A stretch of 63,030 nt of DNA from the NCBI GenBank assembly GCA_023665605.1, contig JAMPDP010000001.1, positions 1 through 63,030 of the forward strand, read 5' to 3'. The position numbers and the translations under genes were made by a program. Positions 53,179 through 60,385 of the stretch are shown here, one piece after another (within the stretch, counting starts at the first letter, position 1; each line of letters opens with the position of its first letter). This stretch comes from Candidatus Amulumruptor caecigallinarius (GTDB lineage Bacteria; Bacteroidota; Bacteroidia; Bacteroidales; Muribaculaceae). Below the pieces are notes generated by a model, which saw only the letters and a list, made by a program, of their open reading frames with translations, was not told the DNA's origin and did not search any database.

Positions 53179-54576
53179 ATGCCGCTGACCTTCCGCACAG
53201 GACGCTATGGCCGTTACCTCTCGCTGATTAGTGACGTTGTGGGCTTCGGAGCCCTCAACCTCGCCTATTGGTTGACGTTGATGTTCACCCCGCCGGGCAA
53301 TGACTTCAATTCGCGCATGGTGTGGCTGATGATCAACCTTGTGTTTCTCGTGTTGCTGCTGTGGCGCCGTCGCCAGGGCTACAACCGCTCGGCCACCATG
53401 GAGCGCATGCTCACCCTGACGCTGCGCACAGTGGTGCTCCACGCCCTGCTGTTTATCCCCGTGCTGTATTTCCTCGGGCTCGACTCCATCGGGAGCCGGG
53501 TGCTGGTGATATTCTATGCCATACTGCTCGGGTGCGTGATGCTCACCACCGTCATATTGCAGTTGGCCATCCACGCCGTTCGCAAGCGCGGCCACAACTC
53601 GGTGGCCGTGGTGGTGGTGGGTGGCGGTCCGCAGGCAGAGCGTCTGGTAAAGCGGATGGGCCCCGCCAACAACTTTGGCTACCGCGTGGTGGGTCTGTTC
53701 GGCCCGCAGCCACGTGAGGGGAGTGTGCTTGAGCAATATTATGTCGGGCCGGTGGATGAGCTTGACGGCTTCATCGAACAACACACCGTGGATGAGGTGT
53801 ACTATGTGTCAGACCAGCCGGTTGCTGCCGATGTGACCCGTGCGGCGCAGTCGGCAGAGGCGCGTATGCTCCAGTTCAACTTCGTGCCGCAGATTCCGCC
53901 GAGCGTGCTCGGTCGCTTCCATGTGTCGTCACTGGGCTCCGTGCCGGTGTTGTCGCTGAAGGAAACGCCGCTTAAGAACCGCTTTAATGCCGGGCTCAAG
54001 CGTGCATTTGACTTCTCGGTGTCGTTGGTGGCCATCACTATCCTGGCTCCGCTGGTTTACGTGCCGGTGGCCATCGCCATCAAGCGGTCGTCGCCCGGGC
54101 CGGTGTTCTTCCGCCAGAAGCGCACGGGGCTGCTGGGCCGCGAGTTTCTGTGCTACAAGTTCCGCACCATGAAGGTGAACGCCGACAGCGACAAGGTGCA
54201 GGCCACCAAGGATGACCCGCGCAAGACCCGCGTGGGCGAGTTCCTGCGCCATTCGAGCATCGACGAACTGCCGCAGCTCATCAACGTGCTCAAGGGTGAT
54301 ATGTCGCTGGTGGGCCCGCGCCCGCATATGCTTGCCCACACCGAGCAATACAGTGCGCTGATTGATCAGTATATGGTGCGCCACGCCGTGCGTCCCGGCA
54401 TCACCGGCTGGGCGCAGGTGAACGGCTACCGCGGTCAGACCGACGAGCTGTGGCAGATGACCGGGCGCGTGGAGCATGACGTGTGGTACATCGAGCACTG
54501 GAGCTTCCTGCTTGACCTGAAGATTATGGCCAAGACCGTGATTAACGCCGTCAGAGGAGAGGAGAATGCCTTCTGA
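53179..54576 (+). CDS. Polyprenyl glycosylphosphotransferase (WcaJ/WbaP type)
   Basis: A 465-aa membrane enzyme that starts exopolysaccharide or capsule synthesis by putting a sugar-1-phosphate on undecaprenyl phosphate. Four N-terminal membrane helices (~15-130), a Rossmann-like central part (VAVVVVGGGPQAERLVKRMG near 145) and a C-terminal catalytic domain (KRAFDFSVSLVAI near 275, SSPGPVFFRQKR, then SLVGPRPHMLAH near 378) are seen. The next gene, neuC-like, overlaps it by 11 bp, so the two are translationally coupled. The sugar is often glucose in this class, but this cannot be told here. Confidence 0.93.
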   Translation: MPLTFRTGRYGRYLSLISDVVGFGALNLAYWLTLMFTPPGNDFNSRMVWLMINLVFLVLLLWRRRQGYNRSATMERMLTLTLRTVVLHALLFIPVLYFLGLDSIGSRVLVIFYAILLGCVMLTTVILQLAIHAVRKRGHNSVAVVVVGGGPQAERLVKRMGPANNFGYRVVGLFGPQPREGSVLEQYYVGPVDELDGFIEQHTVDEVYYVSDQPVAADVTRAAQSAEARMLQFNFVPQIPPSVLGRFHVSSLGSVPVLSLKETPLKNRFNAGLKRAFDFSVSLVAITILAPLVYVPVAIAIKRSSPGPVFFRQKRTGLLGREFLCYKFRTMKVNADSDKVQATKDDPRKTRVGEFLRHSSIDELPQLINVLKGDMSLVGPRPHMLAHTEQYSALIDQYMVRHAVRPGITGWAQVNGYRGQTDELWQMTGRVEHDVWYIEHWSFLLDLKIMAKTVINAVRGEENAF

Positions 54577-55714
54577 ACCGACAGCCGCACCGCGCCGCGT
54601 GGCCTTGATTACCGGCACGCGCGCCGACTGGGGGCTGCTCAGCCCGGTGGTGGCCGCGCTGGCGGCATCGCCCCGCGCTATCCCCCTTGTTGTGGCCACA
54701 AATATGCACGTGATGGCGCGCTACGGCTCCACGGCATCGGAGATTGAGGCCGAAGGGGTGGAGATTGCCGCGCACGTGCCGATGACTGACCCGGCGGGCG
54801 ACCCTCTGGCCACCACCCGCGCCATGGGGGAGTGCATCGCCGGTATGGGTGACGCTTTCGCACGTCTGCGCCCTGACGTGGCAGTGATACTCGGCGACCG
54901 CTTCGAGATGCTTGCTGCGGCCTCGGCAGCGTTGGTGATGGGTATCCCCATTGCGCACATTGCCGGGGGTGAGCAGACCCTCGGGGCCATTGACGACCGT
55001 ATGCGCCACGCCATCACGCAGATGGCGTCGCTGCACTTCACCGAGACGGAGGCTTACCGCAAGCGCGTGATAGCGATGGGTGCCGACCCCGACCGAGCGT
55101 TCAATGTGGGGGCTCTGGGTGTGGCCAATGCCATGAGCGTGCCGGTGCTGAGTCGCGATGAGCTGGCGGCATCGGTGGGTCTCGACTTCGAGCGCCCCAC
55201 CCTGCTTGTCACCTTCCATGCCGCCACGGCCGACTCCGGGAGCCCCACGGAGCAGTTTGGCGAGCTGTTGTCGGTGTTCAGCGACCTTGAGGGCGTTGAC
55301 ATCCTTATCACCTACCCCAACAACGACCCGCGCAGCGCGGGGCTCATCGAGATGCTTGAGGCCTGGGCGGCCTCGCAGCAGACGCGCACCGACCGACGCG
55401 TGGTGGCCATCCCCTCACTGGGGAAGCGGCGTTACCTCTCGGCACTGCGCTACGTCAGTGCCGTAGTGGGCAACTCCTCCAGCGGCATCATCGAAGTGCC
55501 CTCGGCGGGCATCCCCACCGTGAACATCGGCAGCCGCCAGGCCGGGCGCATCGCCGCCGCGAGCGTCATCCACTGCGAGGCCACCCGTGCCGCCATCGCC
55601 GCGGCCATCACCCGGGCGCTCAGCCCCGAGGTGCAGTCCCGCACCCGCGCCACCGCCAACCCGTACGCCGGCCCCGATACCGTCGCCGCCATCGTCGAGC
55701 GGCTGATTGGGTGA
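54566..55714 (+). CDS. neuC: UDP-GlcNAc 2-epimerase (hydrolysing), NeuC-like
   Basis: A 382-aa enzyme of the NeuC class that turns UDP-N-acetylglucosamine into N-acetylmannosamine plus UDP, an entry to sialic or related acids. Visible are the N-terminal ALITGTRADWGLLSP, GDRFEMLAAA near 107, HIAGGEQTLGAIDDRMRHA near 130 and GNSSSGIIEVPSAGIPTVNIG near 308. These are typical for the hydrolysing branch. No NeuB or NeuA homologue is next to it, and no other glycosyltransferases are visible. A repeat cluster follows its 3' end. Confidence 0.9.
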   Translation: MPSEPTAAPRRVALITGTRADWGLLSPVVAALAASPRAIPLVVATNMHVMARYGSTASEIEAEGVEIAAHVPMTDPAGDPLATTRAMGECIAGMGDAFARLRPDVAVILGDRFEMLAAASAALVMGIPIAHIAGGEQTLGAIDDRMRHAITQMASLHFTETEAYRKRVIAMGADPDRAFNVGALGVANAMSVPVLSRDELAASVGLDFERPTLLVTFHAATADSGSPTEQFGELLSVFSDLEGVDILITYPNNDPRSAGLIEMLEAWAASQQTRTDRRVVAIPSLGKRRYLSALRYVSAVVGNSSSGIIEVPSAGIPTVNIGSRQAGRIAAASVIHCEATRAAIAAAITRALSPEVQSRTRATANPYAGPDTVAAIVERLIG

Positions 55715-55762
55715 TGTGGGTTGTTGAAGGTGTTGCAAAATCTGCTGATGGCGGGTCGGGGC

Positions 55763-55848
55763 TGTAAATCGGCGTCCTGCGGACGCCTTTTGGTGGGACG
55801 CCGTTGACCCCGGATGCCTGCGCTGTCGCTTCGGCTTCCGGGGCTACG
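55763..55848. repeat. Hairpin repeat modules A-B
   Basis: An A module (55763-55787, GGCGTCC-TGC-GGACGCC followed by TTTT) and a B module (55808-55848) in the same order and spacing as at 921-1008. A GGTGTTGCAAAA terminus-like sequence sits upstream (55729-55740). Confidence 0.8.
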
Positions 55849-55849
55849 G

Positions 55850-56107
55850 TAAATCGGCGTCCTGCGGACGCCCCGGCTATTCTGAAATTGCTTGACATTC
55901 GGCCGGTAGGGGCGCGATATATCGCGCCCGCACGACGGGGATGGCATCGGCTTGCGCGGGGGGTGGTGCAAAACTGATGTTGTAAATCAGCGTCCTGCGG
56001 ACGCTCCGGCTGTTCTGAAACTGCTTGACATTGCCCCGGTAGAGGCCGGATATATCGCGCCCGCATGAGAGGGATGGCATCGGCTTGCGCGGGGGGTGTT
56101 GCAAAAC
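55850..56107. repeat. Tandem duplication of a ~125-bp repeat unit
   Basis: Two direct copies (55850-55974 and 55982-56107) each contain an A hairpin, CTGAAA(T/C)TGCTTGACATT, a D palindrome region and GGGATGGCATCGGCTTGCGC, ending near TGCAAAAC. In copy 1 the D palindrome is perfect (GGGCGCGATATATCGCGCCC, 55910-55929); in copy 2 only the right arm is intact, the left reading AGGCCGGATA. Confidence 0.85.
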
Positions 56108-56219
56108 CGGCAATTTCTGTCAATTTGTAGGGATGCACCGTGGTGCATCCGCTGATTTACAGATTGTTGCGCCGGATGCACCACGGTGCATCCCTACAAG
56201 CCGATGGTTTTGCGACACC
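56095..56219. mobile_element. MITE-like palindromic element, copy 2
   Basis: A 125-bp element from GGTGTTGCAAAACC (56095-56108) to GGTTTTGCGACACC (56206-56219), terminal inverted repeats with one mismatch in 14. Inside is the perfect 26-bp inverted repeat beginning TGTAGGGATGCACC (56126-56151 and 56173-56198). It matches copy 1 (1058-1180) at nearly every position, including the loop. No coding capacity. Confidence 0.7.
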
Positions 56220-56277
56220 GTCACGTGGGACGATATGATGACGCTGGGGGGGTGGATGGTAGGGGGAAAAGTACGAC

Positions 56278-56307
56278 GGAGGCCGCATCCGGGTGGACGC
56301 GGCCTCC
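56278..56307 (-). terminator. Terminator hairpin of the SusC/SusD locus (distal)
   Basis: GGAGGCCGC (56278-56286) and GCGGCCTCC (56299-56307) form a perfect 9-bp stem. Read on the minus strand it is the second hairpin after the lipoprotein stop and is followed by a stretch with TTTT. Confidence 0.65.
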
Positions 56308-56325
56308 TTGGGGTTTAAGGGGGGG

Positions 56326-56349
56326 ATGATGGGGCGGAGGCCCCATCAT
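56326..56349 (-). terminator. Terminator hairpin of the SusC/SusD locus (proximal)
   Basis: ATGATGGGGC (56326-56335) and GCCCCATCAT (56340-56349) form a perfect 10-bp stem with a 4-nt loop, 12 bp after the stop of the lipoprotein gene on the minus strand. No long T run follows on the minus strand. Confidence 0.6.
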
Positions 56350-56361
56350 GTCGGGTCATGG

Positions 56362-58677
56362 TCAGAGCTTCATGGGCACCTGCCAGTTCAGGGGGGCGTT
56401 CTGACGCTGGAGAGGGAGGTTGCTGTTGATGCCGCGCTTGCTGTTGAAGCCGAGCTTGCCAACGAAAGGTACGGACTTGACGCTGCTGGGCTTCAGGGCG
56501 TTGCGCTTGGCCTTTGCGGCTTTGCTGACAGCTTTGTGGCGTACCGGAGCGGAGGACTTCTGCTTATTGACAGCCTTGCGGGCACGGTTCACGGTCATGC
56601 TTCCGTCGTCGGGGATGATGAGCTCGGTAAGGCCGTTGGGATTGGTGTAGTAGATGCCATCGGGAATCTGAGCCAGAATGCCCTTAACGGGGAAGGTGAT
56701 GATGCCGAGATCTAAGGTGCCACCATAACCGGCTGCGATAATCTCGTCATCGGTCATTTCCAGATAATGCTCGGCATAGTAGCTCCTGGAGAACACCGTA
56801 AATGAGCCGAGATCTTCGATGTTACCCAGCAGATAGGGTGGAATCTTCACCGCCAGAGGATTGGATGCATCAAACACCATATACTCGTCAACGGGAGTGA
56901 GATCAGTCAGGGTGTAGGGGTAGATGCCCTTAGAGTACGGTGTGACAATGCGATACATATCAGGCTCGCTGACATGCTTCTGCACCTCAACCTCATAGGT
57001 GAGATAGTCGGGATCGACAGGGTAAAGCAGGGGGAGGATGTCATCATGGTACTCGCCTACGCCGAGGGACTTCCAGTTGGGGTCGCCGCCGAGGTCGTTG
57101 ATGGAGGTGAACTTCACAAGGTATGTGGCAGACTCCTGCGGGGTGTAGGTGTAAATTACCTGACCCTTATTGTTAGTAGACTCCTCGGTGGAGTAGCTGA
57201 TGGCAGCGAGCATATAGTTGCCTGAGCCAAGGGCCTCGAAGCGGGCCAGCTCGATGCCGTTGTCCTCCTCAGGCTTCATGAGCTTCTCAACCTTGACAAC
57301 GGGGAGAGAGGGGTCAGGCTCGATACCGGTATCCTCGCTCTCAGCGGCAACGATAGAGTTCTCAAGTACTTCAAGAGCGTAATTAGCATCAGTCGTAGCA
57401 ACGAGGCCTACGTATGCGAATGAAGTCTCCTTGCCTGTGAACTCCACGGCAGCCTCAATCCACTCCGTCTGCTTGTCCTCGCTGATGATGTGGCCACTGT
57501 AGCTCAGGTTGATGCCATAGTCGCCCACGGTGACGCCGGGGAAGATGAACTGAATGGCCTTTGTGTCCTTAAGATAGTTCCAGCCACCGCCGGCATTTAA
57601 CAGATAGTAGAACGTTCCAAGTGCGAAAGCACCGGGTTTACCAACGGGGTAAACATCATTTTCGATGTTCTCTTCTGAGAAGGGGTCGAATACACCACCG
57701 GCTTCCATCATGTCCTCGTCAGGCTTGACACCGTCCTTCCAAACGAGTACTGTCTGTCCCTTGTAATTGGCTATATCAGTACTGTAACTTGTGAAGTTAT
57801 AGGGATACATAGCGTAGATATCCTCGCCATAGGATGTGTTCATCACACCGGTGTTGTGAGCCTGAATGGAGAGGTAGTACTGTCCGGCAGGAACCTCAAG
57901 GTCAGTGCTAAGAAGCGTCTCACCGGGACCAATCACCCAAAACTCGATGTAAGTCGTGGGGTCATCATAGTTAAAGGCGGCGTTGTTGAACACATCATTC
58001 TGATAGGGATTGGCTATGATGTAGTGGCCATAGTGTGCAGGTTTGCCTTTGCCATACTCCTGTGAGGCATCATAGTAGATCTCGCAGTCGGGGAAAGGAT
58101 ATTCTCCGCCATCATAGAAGAACTCATCCTTGTAGGTGCCTTTGTCGAGGAGCACCCAGTTGATGCCTTCGGAGATGGTGGCTGTCATCACCCACTCGGT
58201 TTTGGCGGCGAGATTGAGCACGCCGGGATTCTCTACGCGGAGTATGAGCTTGTAGCTCGCCACGTCGCGGGCAAGGAAGGTGACGGGAATCTGCAGCTCG
58301 GTCTGGCCGGCCTGCATGGTTACAGCAGAGGGGAACTGCCAAACGTTGTCGGCAGGATCGTAGGGGATGGTGTCCTTGCCGGAGAGCACGTAGCCGCCGA
58401 GCTGCACATTGATGGCGTTGGCAGCCTCGGAGCGACGCAGGGTCGGGGTGAACGTAGGCGAGGTGATCTCGGGGGTATACTTGTACCCCTTGCTCTCGTC
58501 ATTCTCATCGACGAGCTCGCGTGCGAAGCTCTTCGAGAGGTTGAAGTCCTCAAGGGCGGGAGCCGACGAGGTGGGGTCACCGGGGGTGTAGTACTCGTCG
58601 TCATCGGTGCACGACGTAACAGTCGCGCCGGCCACGAGTGCCATCACCGCAGGGATGAATATTTTGTTGAATTTCAT
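56362..58677 (-). CDS. Large lipoprotein in a SusCD locus, family unrecognised
   Basis: A 771-aa lipoprotein (lipobox VTSC, Cys23, followed by the acidic TDDDEYYTPGDPTS that often directs Bacteroidetes lipoproteins to the cell surface). The body (~60-690) looks like several beta-rich modules and is acidic, with no catalytic motif I can name. Its place directly after susD, where SusE/SusF-type glycan-binding proteins usually lie, suggests substrate binding. The last ~75 residues are different: strongly basic (RARKAVNKQKSSAPVRHKAV and more) and ending LNWQVPMKL. It is the last gene before two hairpins. Confidence 0.75.
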   Translation of the reverse strand: MKFNKIFIPAVMALVAGATVTSCTDDDEYYTPGDPTSSAPALEDFNLSKSFARELVDENDESKGYKYTPEITSPTFTPTLRRSEAANAINVQLGGYVLSGKDTIPYDPADNVWQFPSAVTMQAGQTELQIPVTFLARDVASYKLILRVENPGVLNLAAKTEWVMTATISEGINWVLLDKGTYKDEFFYDGGEYPFPDCEIYYDASQEYGKGKPAHYGHYIIANPYQNDVFNNAAFNYDDPTTYIEFWVIGPGETLLSTDLEVPAGQYYLSIQAHNTGVMNTSYGEDIYAMYPYNFTSYSTDIANYKGQTVLVWKDGVKPDEDMMEAGGVFDPFSEENIENDVYPVGKPGAFALGTFYYLLNAGGGWNYLKDTKAIQFIFPGVTVGDYGINLSYSGHIISEDKQTEWIEAAVEFTGKETSFAYVGLVATTDANYALEVLENSIVAAESEDTGIEPDPSLPVVKVEKLMKPEEDNGIELARFEALGSGNYMLAAISYSTEESTNNKGQVIYTYTPQESATYLVKFTSINDLGGDPNWKSLGVGEYHDDILPLLYPVDPDYLTYEVEVQKHVSEPDMYRIVTPYSKGIYPYTLTDLTPVDEYMVFDASNPLAVKIPPYLLGNIEDLGSFTVFSRSYYAEHYLEMTDDEIIAAGYGGTLDLGIITFPVKGILAQIPDGIYYTNPNGLTELIIPDDGSMTVNRARKAVNKQKSSAPVRHKAVSKAAKAKRNALKPSSVKSVPFVGKLGFNSKRGINSNLPLQRQNAPLNWQVPMKL

Positions 58678-58715
58678 TGCTTTGTGTTATTGTAATAACT
58701 AAGAGAGAGGTTAGT

Positions 58716-60341
58716 TTACTGGAGCACGGGAGTAGGCATGGGAGCGCTGGGGTTGTTGTCAGCCGGAGTGATGAGCTTGTTGGTCTCGATCTCACCCTGG
58801 GGGAGGCAGAGACGCATGATGTTGCTCTCGGCGGGGATGTTGTAAGTCCACTCCTCGCACCAGCCACCGCCGCGGCGGTCGATGCCCTTCTTGAGGCGCA
58901 TCAGGTCATAGTAGCTCATGCCCTCGCCCCAGAGCTCGATGCGGCGCTGCATCCACACGGCCTCCTGAATGGCAGCCGGGTCGGTGAGGGTGCAAGAGTA
59001 GCCGCGGTCACGGTAGGTCTTGACGAAGTCGGTGAGGGTCTTGGCACCTACGGTGGGAGCACCGCTCATGGCCTCGGCCTCAGCCTGGATGAGATACATC
59101 TCCTCGACGCGCATCAGGGGGATATCCTGGGCGCTCATGGTGTTGCCGAGGATGTTCTGATAGGGTGCGAACTTCACCTGAGTGTAGGCGGGCATGCTGT
59201 TTTCGTTGCAGAAGTCCTGCCAAGCCTTGGGGAGGTTAGCCGACTTCTTGTCAGCGTCGAGCCACCATCCGCGGCGCACGTCAGTAGCGGGGATCCAGTC
59301 GAAGAGGTCCTTGGCAATCATGCGCCATGCACCGGCGGCAGCGTATGTGTTGCCACCGAATGAACCCATGTGAGAGGGCCAGTTGACGATGCCGGAGGTG
59401 ACTACGCGGTCCTGCTCGGAGATGGCGATACCCCACATCCAGTTGTTGTCGGTGAGCGAGCCCATGCAGGGTGAGGCAGCCTCGGTGCGAGAGATGGGAG
59501 CTCCGATGAACTCGTTGATGGCCTCCTTGGCGTCGGCAGCAGCCTCAGCCCAGCGGTTCATCACGAGGTAGGTGCGTGCACGCAGACCCAGAGCGGTGGC
59601 CAGCGAGACGAGACGCTTGGGCTTGGAAGAAACGAGCGTGTTGGCGCGGACCTTGTTGTCCTCGGTGTACTCGCTCTCGCGGAGATAGGCGATAGCGACG
59701 TTGAGGTCGTCAAGGATCTGAGCGTAAACCTGCTCAACGGTGGCGCGGGGAGCACCGCCGGCCTCAGTCACCTCAGCAGAGTTCTTCTCGGTGATGATGG
59801 GCACGCAAGGCTCGGATGCATGGCCATTGTAGGTGAACTGGAAGAGCTGAGCCAACACCCAGTAGTCAAATGCGCGGACTGCGCGGGCCTGGGCGATGAA
59901 GTACATGGTCTGAGGGTCGGTGCTCTCGGAGCCTACGGTCTCCAGGAGGGTGTTGACGGCGAAAATCTGCTTGTAGGGGTAGCGGTAGCAGAAGTTGTTG
60001 GTGTAGTTGTTGGTGTCGCCGTCGCTCATCTCGCCCTGCGAGGAGAACCAGTTGTAGCCGATGTTGAGGCCCACCAGGTCAGTGCCGCGGGAGTCGAGGC
60101 AGAGCATGACAGAGGGGAAACCGAAGTCGCAGTGGGCTGAGGAGTATATGCCCATGTACTGGTTCATGACACCCATCACGCCGGTCACGGAGTAGACGAG
60201 CTTTTCAGAGTCCTCCTCGATGACGGAGGCCTTCTGGTCAGTGGTGGCGTAGTTGCCGAGGATCTCGGTGTCGAGGTCGTTGCACCCCGCCATAGCCAGT
60301 CCCGTCAGGGCCACTGTCAGATATTTAGAGAATAGTTTCAT
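58716..60341 (-). CDS. SusD/RagB-family outer-membrane lipoprotein
   Basis: A 541-aa surface lipoprotein with lipobox MAGC (Cys20). SusD proteins are helical (TPR-like) and hold the nutrient over the SusC channel. Family features include YFIAQARAVRAFDYWVLAQL near 150, and the late VEEMYLIQAEAEAMSG near 410. It lies 45 bp downstream of susC and 39 bp upstream of the lipoprotein gene. Together they form a nutrient-uptake unit whose glycan or peptide target is not revealed; no glycoside hydrolase gene is present in the window part. Confidence 0.93.
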   Translation of the reverse strand: MKLFSKYLTVALTGLAMAGCNDLDTEILGNYATTDQKASVIEEDSEKLVYSVTGVMGVMNQYMGIYSSAHCDFGFPSVMLCLDSRGTDLVGLNIGYNWFSSQGEMSDGDTNNYTNNFCYRYPYKQIFAVNTLLETVGSESTDPQTMYFIAQARAVRAFDYWVLAQLFQFTYNGHASEPCVPIITEKNSAEVTEAGGAPRATVEQVYAQILDDLNVAIAYLRESEYTEDNKVRANTLVSSKPKRLVSLATALGLRARTYLVMNRWAEAAADAKEAINEFIGAPISRTEAASPCMGSLTDNNWMWGIAISEQDRVVTSGIVNWPSHMGSFGGNTYAAAGAWRMIAKDLFDWIPATDVRRGWWLDADKKSANLPKAWQDFCNENSMPAYTQVKFAPYQNILGNTMSAQDIPLMRVEEMYLIQAEAEAMSGAPTVGAKTLTDFVKTYRDRGYSCTLTDPAAIQEAVWMQRRIELWGEGMSYYDLMRLKKGIDRRGGGWCEEWTYNIPAESNIMRLCLPQGEIETNKLITPADNNPSAPMPTPVLQ

Positions 60342-60385
60342 TTGTAGTGAATGGTCTGAATGGTGATAAAAAGGGAGACCGGTTA

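Larger units (their letters stand above)
55715..56361. other. Repeat-filled spacer between neuC and the lipoprotein gene
   Basis: This 647-bp gap between two converging genes contains no credible gene. Almost all of it consists of A, B and D hairpin modules, a 125-bp tandem duplication, the second copy of the MITE-like element and two hairpin terminators, each listed separately. Open frames that cross it simply translate the repeats. Confidence 0.8.

Noticed and set aside
55850-56107. CRISPR-like array
   Set aside because: Only two units of ~125 bp, no short repeat-spacer pattern and no cas genes; they are tandem copies of a dispersed repeat.
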